In this document: piece by piece, positions 7,139 through 15,249 of the stretch
Position numbering within the stretch: the stretch's first letter is position 1
Layout of the letters: every line of letters starts with the position of its first letter
Assembly: GCA_963619835.1 (NCBI GenBank)
Contig: CAVEYD010000019.1
Span: 1 to 22,234 of the forward strand
Direction of reading: 5' to 3'
DNA from: Fimimonas sp963619835
GTDB taxonomy: Bacteria; Bacillota; Clostridia; Christensenellales; CAG-314
Length of the DNA: 22,234 nucleotides
Notes under the pieces: generated by a model
Database searches by the model: none
Told to the model about the DNA's origin: nothing
What the model saw: only the letters and a program-made list of their open reading frames with translations
Position numbers and translations under genes: made by a program

Positions 7139-7957
7139 ATGAGATATCAAAGAAAATCTGCAATTTCATATATGTTCCGCAACTTTTTCAGTCTTGTGCT
7201 TATTGCTTTGCCCGTTTCCATTTTGATGGGTGTATTTTGGAACAATTATTTTGAGTCCATGTACATAGTAAAGTTGGTACAAGGCACGCTTACGGCAGAG
7301 TCTTTTGTGGACGATTTTACTTATGCCTTCACTGCTTCGCATTACGGTAACGAGTGGTGGCTTGTTTTCCCGATACTTCTTTTGTTTGCGCTTACTCAAA
7401 GCATACTTGTCGTAAAAGTTTCCCGCCACATGTACGTAGGAGAGCTTACAACGCCAAACATAAAAAGTGTTTTCAATGTTTTCCCCACAATGCTTATTTA
7501 CGTTGCCGTCATGTACTTGTGTTTTCAAGTTTTGTCGCTAATTCCTGTCGGAATTGTCGTTGCACTCAAAAATGCCAATCTTTATGCCGTTTCATGGGTA
7601 TGTTTAGGTTTAGGCTACTTGTCCAAAGTTGCAATTGCCTATGTTTTCGGTGCGCTTTTGTGTGCTTTTCCGTTGTGCTATTGCGACAACTACAATTTTG
7701 GTGCGGCATTAAGTTATTCGGCACGTCTAACCGCCAAGGATCAAAAGTACTTATTTACTTTTTGCTTTATTTATCCCACAATGCAACTTGTCATAGCGCT
7801 CGTCACAGTGCTTACGCAAAACGGAATTGTTTCGGTTATCTTAAGCACAGTCGACTACTTGTTTTTCACGTTGTTTATTCCATGTTTAGCATTTAGCAAG
7901 TACTATTTCTACATCGGACGTGACCGCAAGGATCTCTCCCAAAAGATTTTTGACTAA
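7139..7957 (+). CDS. Polytopic membrane protein, unknown function
   Basis: 272 aa with about six hydrophobic segments: residues 14-34, 73-93, 113-143, 150-180, 203-225 and 229-252. The N-terminus is basic ('MRYQRKS') and the C-terminus is a short charged cytoplasm-like tail ('GRDRKDLSQKIFD'). I see no transporter signature, nucleotide-binding motif or catalytic residues, and I do not recognise the family. The start has AGG at 7128-7130. The following membrane-protein gene begins 12 bases after its stop, so the two are one transcription unit and may form a complex. Expression is probably from the promoter at 7078-7106. Codon use matches the other chromosomal genes. Confidence 0.75.
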   Translation: MRYQRKSAISYMFRNFFSLVLIALPVSILMGVFWNNYFESMYIVKLVQGTLTAESFVDDFTYAFTASHYGNEWWLVFPILLLFALTQSILVVKVSRHMYVGELTTPNIKSVFNVFPTMLIYVAVMYLCFQVLSLIPVGIVVALKNANLYAVSWVCLGLGYLSKVAIAYVFGALLCAFPLCYCDNYNFGAALSYSARLTAKDQKYLFTFCFIYPTMQLVIALVTVLTQNGIVSVILSTVDYLFFTLFIPCLAFSKYYFYIGRDRKDLSQKIFD

Positions 7958-7969
7958 AAGGACATCAAC

Positions 7970-8962
7970 ATGTTATTAGGAAAATCACTAAGTCTATCGG
8001 CACACAACTGGAAAGTTTTGTTAAAAACTATAGTGTGTCAAACAATTATATATTTTTTGATGGTGGCATTATGTTCCATGGTGCTTGGCGGACTTATTGC
8101 CGACATTATAGCCGTTTTGCGAGACAATCAAGTTGCCGATTTCATCAGTCAAACGCTCCGTTCGATAGCCGAAGGGACATTTAACAGCACCGATTTTTCC
8201 AATCAACTGTCCACAATCATCAGCCAAATTCAAAGCGACATATCGGCATTAAGTAGCAACTGGGGCAGTGCGGAATTTCCCTACATTATTGCTTTTGTAG
8301 TATTTGTAATTTATCGCACGTTAATTGCCATCACCGACGTTGCAACCGATTGTCAAATTGCCGAATTTATGACATCCAATGCCGAACGTCCGTTTTTGTG
8401 GTATTTTGTCAAAAAGCAAGGCAAATCATGGGCATTTTCGCTTTTGCAAACGCTAATTGTTTTGCCCTTAGACTTGCTCATTTTGTTCGGTTGTCTTGGT
8501 TTTTATCTTGTGTTCATGGTATCGCTCAGATGGTGGGCAATTATACCTGTTGCGGCAATTGCAATTTTGCTCATCGCTGTTCGCATCACGTTTTTTGCTT
8601 TCACGTTGCCGTCGGTAGTAGTCAACGACAACATGCTTGTCAAAGATGCTTTTCGTGAAGGACTCAGCAAAATTTTTGCATCGTTTGGCAGTGTATTTTG
8701 GAAAACGCTTTTAATAGTCATTGTCGAAGTGGCAATTTTTGTAGTAAGTTTACTTTACGTAACGGACAATTTTTGGCTCACTGTTTTGCCGGTTGTCCCC
8801 AACTTTATTTTAATTTTCATCCAAAAAAACGTAAACTTGTGCGAATATTTCCATGCCGAGCAAAAGCCGTATTTCTACAAACGTGTCGACATCGAAGGTA
8901 CAGATCGTTTCGAGCGCAAACGTAAGCGCGAACTTAAAAGATTGGAAAAAGCACAAAAGTAA
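7970..8962 (+). CDS. Polytopic membrane protein with basic C-terminal tail, unknown function
   Basis: 330 aa. Hydrophobic segments lie at about residues 18-45, 103-125, 155-185, 188-212, 243-264 and 268-288, with a soluble polar stretch at about 50-100 between the first two. The last 20 residues are highly charged ('RFERKRKRELKRLEKAQK') and should be cytoplasmic. The segment 'DNMLVKDAFREGLSKIF' (220-236) recalls a conserved loop in several uncharacterised Firmicutes membrane families, but I cannot assign one. The start has AAAGG about ten bases upstream. The gene is co-transcribed with the one before it. Its final codons and stop are the first copy of a tandem array that continues past the gene. 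Confidence 0.75.
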   Translation: MLLGKSLSLSAHNWKVLLKTIVCQTIIYFLMVALCSMVLGGLIADIIAVLRDNQVADFISQTLRSIAEGTFNSTDFSNQLSTIISQIQSDISALSSNWGSAEFPYIIAFVVFVIYRTLIAITDVATDCQIAEFMTSNAERPFLWYFVKKQGKSWAFSLLQTLIVLPLDLLILFGCLGFYLVFMVSLRWWAIIPVAAIAILLIAVRITFFAFTLPSVVVNDNMLVKDAFREGLSKIFASFGSVFWKTLLIVIVEVAIFVVSLLYVTDNFWLTVLPVVPNFILIFIQKNVNLCEYFHAEQKPYFYKRVDIEGTDRFERKRKRELKRLEKAQK

Positions 8963-9135
8963 TTTTTCGCGCCAAAGTAAAGCGCGAACTTAAAGATTAG
9001 AAAAAGCACAAAAGTAATTTTTCGCGCCAAAGTAAAGCGCGAATTGAAACGTTTGGAAAAAGCAAGCAAGTAATTTTTCGCGCCAAAGTAAAGCGCGAAC
9101 TAAAGAGATTAGAAAAAGCACAAAAGTAATTTTTC
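8926..9135 (+). repeat. Tandem array of the preceding gene's 3' end, 56-bp unit, about 3.8 copies
   Basis: Copies run 8926-8981, 8982-9036 (one base shorter), 9037-9092 and 9093-9135 (partial). Copy 1 contains the real end of the membrane-protein gene. Read in the corresponding frame, copies 3 and 4 again encode 'KRELKRLEKA' plus two residues and a stop, but with different synonymous codons (CTT/TTG/CTA for Leu, AGA/CGT for Arg). Copy 2 has lost an A and is frameshifted. The linker in each unit also resembles the codons just before copy 1 (8909-8925). Confidence 0.85.
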
Positions 9136-9162
9136 TTATTTCAACCAAAATTCTAAAACTTA

Positions 9163-9192
9163 ACGGCAAAGGATAAGCCGTAAAAATTTTTT
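9163..9192 (+). terminator. Weak candidate intrinsic terminator
   Basis: ACGGC (9163-9167) and GCCGT (9177-9181) form a 5-bp stem with a nine-base loop, followed after five A by six T (9187-9192). It is placed correctly to end the membrane-protein operon, but the stem is short and the T-run is displaced. Confidence 0.35.
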
Positions 9193-9303
9193 ACAAAACA
9201 ACATGTTACGAAAGGGGCATTTTTTTGTTTTTTCAAAAACATAACATTATTTTAGCAAAAATTTGCCGTTTTACACGTACATTCAGTCAATTTAAGGAGT
9301 ACA

Positions 9304-11607
9304 ATGAAAGATAACAACACACTCAACAGCGGAGCTACAACATCGCTTTCGCTTGTTGAAGACCATCTCGGCAAAAACGTGGTGCGCCATTCCAAAAAGA
9401 AACAACGTAATGCCGACCAATCTAACGCCACGCAAAAAAGCCAAAGTAAACTTGACGGCACCATGCAACTATCGGCAAACGGCAACCAAGCAAAGCAAAA
9501 GCCGACCGCACAAAAGCTTACGGAACATGCGGAACAGTCCGCTAATCAAAGCCAAGTAAAAAAGCAAAAGCCGACCGCACAAAAGCCTAACAAACAAGGC
9601 AAGCAAAATTCCAACAAGCAAAATTCCAACAAGCAAAATTCGTCAAAAAAGACCGTTCCAACAACAAATGTTGCGGAGCAGTCTCAAAACATAAATACGC
9701 AAAAAACCGCAAAAAATTCTCAAAAAGTTGCCAAGGGCAAGCAAAAAGCCCCCAAAAACAAAAAAAACAGCAAAAAGTCGCAAACAGACAACGGCAAGCA
9801 GGCGCAAGTAAGCGACGTTCAACCCCAAGTTGTATCGGCCACAAAAGGCGAGGTTAAAAAAATGTCAATTCAGCAAACAATGGAAGATTACAACAAAGTC
9901 AATCTTCGCAACCCTTTACGTTACCAACAACCGCTCGGCAAACTCAAAATCATATTTTTAGGCGGAGTCGGTGAAATCGGCAAAAACATGACGGCATTCG
10001 AGTACGGTAACAGCATTGTAATTCTCGATTGCGGTATGTCCTTCCCGGGAACCGACATGCCCGGTGTCGACGTCGTAATTCCCGATGTCACCTATCTTGT
10101 CGAAAACCGAGATAAAATCAAAGGTATCCTTCTCACCCACGGACACGAAGACCACATTGGTTCTTTGCCGTTTGTCGTTGCCCGTCTTGGCGGAAAAATC
10201 AACGTTTACGGCACAAAACTAACTTTAGGACTTGTCGAAAACAAACTTTTAGAGCACAACATGCTCGAACACGTCAATCTTGTATCTGTATCGGATAAAA
10301 GCATTGTCACGTTAGACGATTTTTCGGCAGAGTTTATTCACGTTTCGCACTCGGTTGCAGGTTCGGTTGCAATCGCACTTCGCACGCCCGTCGGCACAGT
10401 TTTCCACACAGGCGACTTCAAAATCGACTACACACCGCTCGGCAACGAAATCATGAACTTAAACCGCATTGCCGAAATCGGTAAGCAAGGTGTTTTGCTA
10501 CTCATGAGCGAGTCAACCAACGTCGAAAAGACAGGTTACACCATGAGCGAATCTGTCGTGCAAGACACAATCAACAAAGTTTTCCAAGATGCCAAAGGAC
10601 GTCGAATAATCATCGCAACTTTTGCATCCAACGTCGATCGTCTCGGCATGATCATCGAACTTGCCAAGCAGTATCGTCGCAAAATTGTTCTAAGCGGACG
10701 AAGCATGCAACGTTACATCGAAACGGCAGTACGTGTCGGACAAATGACCGTCGATGAGGACATGATAGTCGATATTGACAAAATCGGCAATTACGAAGAC
10801 GGCAAACTTGTAATTTTGGCAACAGGCAGTCAAGGCGAACCCATGTCGGCGCTAACTCGCATGGCAGACGGTGAATTTAACAAAGTCAACATTGGCGCAA
10901 ACGACACAATCGTAATATCCGCCAATCCCATCCCCGGCAACGAACGTGACGTTTACAACGTCATCAACAAGTTGTATCGTTTAGGCGCAGTGGTAGTTTA
11001 TTCGGCATTACAAGCCGTTCACGTTTCCGGACACGCTTGCCAAGAAGAGTTAAAACTCATGTATTCGCTCATCAAACCCAAGTACTTTATTCCCGTTCAT
11101 GGAGAGTATCGTCACTTAAAGCAACACTCAATGCTTGTCGAAAAGTTAGGGCAAAAACGTTCCAACATAATTATTCCCGATATAGGCGACGTTGTCGAAG
11201 TAGACAAGTCAACCTTCAAAGTAGTAGGGCAGGTGCAAGGTGGCAACGTTCTTGTCGACGGTTTAGGAGTTGGCGACGTAGGCAACATTGTCTTAAAGGA
11301 TCGCCTAAATCTTGCCGAAGAAGGCATTTTGGTATGTGTTGTTGCCGTCAACAAAGATTCCGGCGAAATTATCGGAAAGCCGGAAGTCGTTTCTCGCGGA
11401 TGTTTCTTTTTCGGTGACGGACAAGGCGACAACAATCCGGCAGAAGAAATCAAACGTCTTGTCGCAAACGAAATTGCCACAGTCGATCGCTCGCATGGTA
11501 GTAACATAAACGGCATCAAAACGGCAATTCAACGTTGTGCACGCAAGTATTTTCGTGTCACGTTAAAACGTAACCCCATGATTTTACCCGTAGTAGTGGA
11601 AGTGTAA
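9304..11607 (+). CDS. rnj: Ribonuclease J with long disordered N-terminal extension
   Basis: 767 aa. RNase J is a cytoplasmic zinc enzyme with endonuclease and 5'-to-3' exonuclease activity in mRNA decay and rRNA maturation. The catalytic beta-lactamase/beta-CASP core starts near residue 210 ('FLGGVGEIGKNM'). Visible metal ligands are H279-x-H281-x-D283-H284 ('THGHEDHIG'), H349 and D371 ('HTGDFKID'). The beta-CASP signature 'SESTNVEKTGYTMSE' is present, as are 'VHVSGH' at 573-577 and 'PVHGEYRH' at about 598-604. The core is normal length; the first 186-210 residues are extra, rich in Lys, Gln, Asn, Ser and Thr, and include direct repeats. TAAGGAG just upstream supports the full-length start. 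A second in-frame ATG at 9862 with an AGGCGAGG-like sequence before it could give a short form. trmR begins one base after its stop. Confidence 0.95.
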   Translation: MKDNNTLNSGATTSLSLVEDHLGKNVVRHSKKKQRNADQSNATQKSQSKLDGTMQLSANGNQAKQKPTAQKLTEHAEQSANQSQVKKQKPTAQKPNKQGKQNSNKQNSNKQNSSKKTVPTTNVAEQSQNINTQKTAKNSQKVAKGKQKAPKNKKNSKKSQTDNGKQAQVSDVQPQVVSATKGEVKKMSIQQTMEDYNKVNLRNPLRYQQPLGKLKIIFLGGVGEIGKNMTAFEYGNSIVILDCGMSFPGTDMPGVDVVIPDVTYLVENRDKIKGILLTHGHEDHIGSLPFVVARLGGKINVYGTKLTLGLVENKLLEHNMLEHVNLVSVSDKSIVTLDDFSAEFIHVSHSVAGSVAIALRTPVGTVFHTGDFKIDYTPLGNEIMNLNRIAEIGKQGVLLLMSESTNVEKTGYTMSESVVQDTINKVFQDAKGRRIIIATFASNVDRLGMIIELAKQYRRKIVLSGRSMQRYIETAVRVGQMTVDEDMIVDIDKIGNYEDGKLVILATGSQGEPMSALTRMADGEFNKVNIGANDTIVISANPIPGNERDVYNVINKLYRLGAVVVYSALQAVHVSGHACQEELKLMYSLIKPKYFIPVHGEYRHLKQHSMLVEKLGQKRSNIIIPDIGDVVEVDKSTFKVVGQVQGGNVLVDGLGVGDVGNIVLKDRLNLAEEGILVCVVAVNKDSGEIIGKPEVVSRGCFFFGDGQGDNNPAEEIKRLVANEIATVDRSHGSNINGIKTAIQRCARKYFRVTLKRNPMILPVVVEV
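9492..9642 (+). repeat. Internal coding repeats in the RNase J extension
   Basis: A 26-bp identical sequence occurs at 9492-9517 and 9561-9586, encoding 'KQKPTAQK' twice at a 69-bp, in-frame spacing. Immediately after it a 15-bp unit (AAGCAAAATTCCAAC) is repeated at 9601-9615 and 9616-9630 and partly at 9631-9642. In-frame repeats imply the extension can change length by slippage without breaking the enzyme. Confidence 0.8.
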
Positions 11608-11608
11608 A

Positions 11609-12199
11609 ATGAGTGTCGACTTAAACGAAATTTTAACGTTTGCTCGCAAAAATTATATTCCCGTAATGCTTGACGACACCAAAAAATTGCTTGCCGAAGT
11701 AGTGCATCAAAAACAGCCAAAGCGCATTTTAGAAATCGGTACGGCAGTCGGCTACAGCGGAATTGTCATGCTAACCTCATGCAAAACGGCAACGCTAAAC
11801 ACAATCGAAATGGACGAAGAAGTTGCCAAACTTGCCAAACAAAATTTTGAAAAAGCAGACCTAACAAGTCGAGTAAACATTTTTTTAGGAGATGCTCGCG
11901 AAATCGTTCCCTTGCTTGTCGGCACTTACGACTTCATTTTTATGGACGGTCCCAAAGGTCAGTACGAACACTTTTTTTCTTACCTAACCGACCTATTAGA
12001 AGTAGGCGGAACGCTTGTTTGCGACAACGTTTTGTACAAAGGACTTGTCGAGCACGTTCCAAGCGACAAACGGCACAAGCACATAACAGTTGCACGTAAC
12101 ATGCGCGCTTTTCTTGACGACTTAACGGCAAACCCTCGCTACCAAACAACCCTGTTTCGCATAGGTGACGGTGTAACCGTTTCTACAAAATTGTCTTGA
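11609..12199 (+). CDS. trmR: tRNA 5-hydroxyuridine methyltransferase (TrmR, YrrM-like)
   Basis: 196 aa class I SAM-dependent O-methyltransferase. TrmR of Bacillus subtilis methylates 5-hydroxyuridine at tRNA position 34 to 5-methoxyuridine. SAM-binding motif I is 'ILEIGTAVGYSG' (residues 40-51), an acidic residue follows in 'TIEMDEE', and the metal/active-site strand is 'DFIFMDGPKGQY' (about 108-119), close to the AAKGQY-type motif of this family. The length is typical. The start is one base after the rnj stop, in a TAAAATG junction, so translation is probably coupled. The subfamily call is supported by a U32-family gene matching TrhP as the next gene downstream, the same partners as in the B. 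subtilis yrrMNO region. It could be another member of COG4122, but the context argues otherwise. Confidence 0.8.
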   Translation: MSVDLNEILTFARKNYIPVMLDDTKKLLAEVVHQKQPKRILEIGTAVGYSGIVMLTSCKTATLNTIEMDEEVAKLAKQNFEKADLTSRVNIFLGDAREIVPLLVGTYDFIFMDGPKGQYEHFFSYLTDLLEVGGTLVCDNVLYKGLVEHVPSDKRHKHITVARNMRAFLDDLTANPRYQTTLFRIGDGVTVSTKLS

Positions 12200-12552
12200 T
12201 TTTGCCAAAATCGAACTTTTGTACAGATTACAAAAACGTGTCTTTTCGTTTGATTTTTTTACAGGTTAGCCTACAAAATTGCTATTGCTTTTACAAGTTA
12301 GCTTATCAAAAAATTCACATATTTTGCAAATCGTTTTCCTTGTCTCAAAAATTGCAAAATGTTTGCAAAATCACTCATCTACCACAAAATAGTGCATTTT
12401 TCAATGTACTATTACAAACATAATATCGATTTAAGATATTAAAATGTTATATTTTTCACGTTTTTCACCTATTTTCAACTTAAAATAGCCAAAACGTAAA
12501 AATGCAAAAAATCTTTTTTTATCTCAAAAATAACTCAATTTTAAGGTTTTGT
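12200..12552 (+). other. Gene-free AT-rich spacer between trmR and trhP
   Basis: No convincing gene. Visible structure is modest: a palindrome spanning the trmR stop (12198-12212), an imperfect 20-base direct repeat around 12258-12278 and 12290-12311, and a perfect 7-bp inverted repeat TAATATC/GATATTA at 12421-12441 that might be an operator or part of a promoter region for trhP. No intrinsic terminator with a T-run is evident after trmR. Confidence 0.5.
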
Positions 12553-13770
12553 ATGGACACAAAAAATATCGAATTGCTTGCTCCGGCAGGCAGTATGGAA
12601 AAATTAAAAACAGCTTTTCATTTTGGCGCAGATGCAGTCTATCTTGCCGGCAAAAAATTTGGACTTCGTGCTTTTGCCGACAATTTTTCGGACGACGAAA
12701 TTGCCGAAGCTTGTGCTTACGCCCACGCTTTAGGCAAAAAAGTTTACGTCACTCTCAACATTTTTGCCAGTGAAAACGATTTTGCCGAGTTGCCTTGCTA
12801 CTTAAAAGTTTTGGAAGATGCCCACGTCGATGCCGTTCTCGTTTCGGACGTCGGAGTTTTCGATTTTGTCAAAGCTCACTCTTCGCTCAAAATTCACATT
12901 TCCACGCAAGCCAACACAACCAACAAGTATGCCGTCAATTTTTGGAAAAATCATGGTGCGGAGCGAGTAGTGCTTGCACGTGAAGTTCCGCTAACCGAAG
13001 TAAAAGCCATCCATGATTTTTGTCCGGACGTGCAACTCGAAACTTTTGTGCATGGAGCAATGTGCATCAGTTACAGCGGACGTTGCCTTATGAGCAACTA
13101 TCTCACTTCTCGCAATTCCAATCGTGGCGAATGTGTCCAAGCATGCCGTTGGCAATGGGAAGTCAAAGAAGTTTCACGCACCGACTCAATGCCGGTTATG
13201 GAAGACGATCGAGGCACCTACATTTTCAACAGCAAAGATATGAACATGCTTTCCTACCTTCCGCAAGTAATCCAAGCCGGCTCGGTCAGTCTCAAAATCG
13301 AAGGCAGAATGAAATCGGCTTTTTACGTTGCCACCGTAGTCAATGCCTATCGCAAGGCGCTCGATGCCATCCAAAACGATTGTTTCACCCCAAGCCTAAC
13401 ACAAGTTTTGCAAGACGAACTCAACAAGGCATCTCACCGCGAGTACACAACAGGTTTCTACTTTAACGAGCAGGAAAGCCGTCAGTACTATCCGTCAAGC
13501 AAAGCCGTCGAAGAGTACAAGTTTATTGCCGTTGTAAAAAAGGTTTTAGACGATGGCAAAATAGTAGTGGAACAGCGTAACAAATTTGTTGTCGGAGACG
13601 TTTTGGAAATTTTGTCCGCAGGCGACAGTCTCAACAAAACTTTTTCTGTCAATTTTGCACTTGACGAAAAGGGCAACGACGTGCAAATATGCAACAAGGT
13701 TAAGCAAATTTTAACAATAAATTGTCCTTACTCGGTTGCCGAAGGCGACATTTTACGTGTCCGCAACTAA
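12553..13770 (+). CDS. trhP: U32 'peptidase' family tRNA hydroxylation protein (TrhP)
   Basis: 405 aa. TrhP proteins hydroxylate uridine 34 of tRNA in a prephenate-dependent reaction and are Fe-S proteins, despite the old name peptidase U32. It opens with the family signature 'ELLAPAGSMEKLKTAFHFGA' (residues 6-25). The hallmark segment contains 'FVHGAMCISYSGRC' followed by 'NRGECVQACRW'; its cysteines are C171, C178, C194 and C198, spaced x6, x15 and x3 as in cluster-binding U32 enzymes. The C-terminal beta domain is present. The ATG at 12553 is chosen because AAGG lies at 12543-12546 and the protein then begins with the family motif. An in-frame ATG at 12502 lacks a ribosome binding site. 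Together with TrmR it should produce mo5U34. B. subtilis has two paralogues (TrhP1/2); only one is seen here. Confidence 0.88.
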   Translation: MDTKNIELLAPAGSMEKLKTAFHFGADAVYLAGKKFGLRAFADNFSDDEIAEACAYAHALGKKVYVTLNIFASENDFAELPCYLKVLEDAHVDAVLVSDVGVFDFVKAHSSLKIHISTQANTTNKYAVNFWKNHGAERVVLAREVPLTEVKAIHDFCPDVQLETFVHGAMCISYSGRCLMSNYLTSRNSNRGECVQACRWQWEVKEVSRTDSMPVMEDDRGTYIFNSKDMNMLSYLPQVIQAGSVSLKIEGRMKSAFYVATVVNAYRKALDAIQNDCFTPSLTQVLQDELNKASHREYTTGFYFNEQESRQYYPSSKAVEEYKFIAVVKKVLDDGKIVVEQRNKFVVGDVLEILSAGDSLNKTFSVNFALDEKGNDVQICNKVKQILTINCPYSVAEGDILRVRN

Positions 13771-13944
13771 CCACCCCTTAACCGTCAAAATCAAACAGTG
13801 TTCAACTTGCAAATTGTTTTATTTATCACGACTAATTGCACAATTTAAATTTGCCCACAACCGCATTTGATTTTTTTAAGTGTTTTCCCATAAACAACCC
13901 ACTAACCAAACCCCCAAAAAATTTAAGCCACATTTCAACTTTAC

Positions 13945-13984
13945 AAGTAACGTTACAAACTTCGGTAATAACGTTGCTTTTTTT
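13945..13984 (+). terminator. Intrinsic terminator after trhP
   Basis: AAGTAACGTTA (13945-13955) pairs with TAACGTTGCTT (13969-13979), an 11-bp stem with one G-T pair and a 13-base loop, followed by T residues to 13984. The stem is A/T-rich and the loop is large, so strength is uncertain. Its right arm is also the -35 region of the next promoter. Confidence 0.5.
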
Positions 13985-14002
13985 ATAGATTTATAGTAAA
14001 AT
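13974..14002 (+). promoter_or_regulatory. SigA-type promoter overlapping the terminator
   Basis: TTGCTT (13974-13979), a 17-base spacer, then TAAAAT (13997-14002, five of six consensus bases). It would drive the membrane protein/methyltransferase pair at 14079-15969. The -35 hexamer lies inside the right arm of the terminator hairpin. Confidence 0.4.
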
Positions 14003-14078
14003 ACTAAATATATTATTTTAATATGCAAATTTTCGGCAATTTTCGTTATCGACAGTTGCCCCAAAGGGACTATTCATC

Positions 14079-15248
14079 ATGGACTACAGTAAAATCAAAC
14101 TTTCAAACGAACGTAACACCCACGTCACAAAACGTCTAAATCGTCTAAACACGTGGAATTTTTTCAAAGTGCTTTATCGTGACAATTTATGGCGCCTATT
14201 CGGTTTCAGCATTCTCATGATTTTGTGCATTGCCCCAATCATCGTAATGATGCTTTTAGGTCAAGCGCAAAGCACAGCACTTAAAAATTCGTTGCCAATG
14301 CTTGGCGGACTCGGTTTCTCAACAGGTTATTGGCAAGGAGTCGAACAAGTCTACCAAAGCGGAGTAAACAACAACAACCTTGTTTACGGACTTTATTGTG
14401 TTGCTTGTTCGGTGCTTGTTGCCGTACTTTTCTCGGGCGGATTTGCCGTAATTCGTGATGCTTTCTGGACGGGCAAGCTTTCTACCGTCGGTGTGTTCAA
14501 AAGCATGGGCAAAGGTTTTGCCGCCAACTTTTTCTATGCGCTTTTCTCGGCAGTAGTTTTAGGCGCATCAATTTTCGGATTGTTCATGTTTTACTCATGG
14601 GCAAGTGTGGTAATGCCGTTATGGCTTGCAATCGTGCTTTTAGTTTTGCTTTGCATCCTCGATATGTTTGTTGCGGTTTACCTTCTCATTTTATGTTCGG
14701 TTTCGGTCACCTACAAACAATCGCTCGCACAAAATCTTGACGATGCATGGCGTCTAATGTGGCTCAACATTTTGCCCAACATTATTCACTTCCTAATTGC
14801 CCTTATTCCTATCGGACTTTACTTCATTTTCAATGGCGGAATTTTATTCTCGCTTTACATGGTGCTTTGCATGATGTTTGGCGGAATGTACTTCCCACTT
14901 GTATGGCAAACGCACATGATGAAAACATTTGCATTGTTCCACCCCGTAGAGCCACGTAGCAAAAAAGGTAAAAACCAAGGCGCCAAGGTTGCCGAAGTCG
15001 GCGATTTCGAACCGGAAGAGCCCAAACAATCTAAACAAGACGTTTCAAACGGCAAGACTGCAAGTGATAAAACAGCCACCGAAAAAACCGCCAAAGACAA
15101 TATTGCACAATCAAATTCAAATTCTGTTGAAGCTGACAAGCAAGCAGATTCTACTGCAACGGACAACGTAGTCTCGGCAGAAAGCCAAGTTGCAACCGAC
15201 AGCCAATCGGCAGAAGGTAATGATTCGTCTTCCACAGACAACAAGTAA
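14079..15248 (+). CDS. Six-helix membrane protein with polar C-terminal tail, possibly YesL/DUF624-like
   Basis: 389 aa. Hydrophobic segments lie at about residues 40-60, 103-125, 149-171, 177-210, 230-250 and 252-274. The sequence 'FFKVLYRDNLWRLFGFSILM' (28-47) and 'GGFAVIRDAFWTGKL' (120-134) recalls the YesL/DUF624 family of Firmicutes membrane proteins, but the match is loose. From about residue 292 the protein becomes a soluble, low-complexity tail of roughly 95 residues rich in Ser, Thr, Asp, Ala, Lys and Gln, likely disordered. The start has AAAGGGA at 14063-14069. The stop is separated by one base from the next gene (TAAAATG), so the two are coupled. Function unknown; a role in the cell envelope is only a guess. 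Confidence 0.7.
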   Translation: MDYSKIKLSNERNTHVTKRLNRLNTWNFFKVLYRDNLWRLFGFSILMILCIAPIIVMMLLGQAQSTALKNSLPMLGGLGFSTGYWQGVEQVYQSGVNNNNLVYGLYCVACSVLVAVLFSGGFAVIRDAFWTGKLSTVGVFKSMGKGFAANFFYALFSAVVLGASIFGLFMFYSWASVVMPLWLAIVLLVLLCILDMFVAVYLLILCSVSVTYKQSLAQNLDDAWRLMWLNILPNIIHFLIALIPIGLYFIFNGGILFSLYMVLCMMFGGMYFPLVWQTHMMKTFALFHPVEPRSKKGKNQGAKVAEVGDFEPEEPKQSKQDVSNGKTASDKTATEKTAKDNIAQSNSNSVEADKQADSTATDNVVSAESQVATDSQSAEGNDSSSTDNK

Positions 15249-15249
15249 A

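Larger units (their letters stand above)
13771..14078 (+). other. Spacer holding back-to-back terminator and promoter
   Basis: No gene in these 308 bases. The left half is AT-rich with a C-rich, G-poor stretch near 13890-13920. The right half carries the terminator hairpin (13945-13984) and an overlapping promoter (13974-14002), then about 75 nt of leader for the next gene. Confidence 0.5.

Noticed and set aside
12196..12423. 75-codon frame after trmR
   Set aside because: It starts with TTG inside the trmR stop region, lacks a ribosome binding site and reads as low-complexity AT-rich translation.
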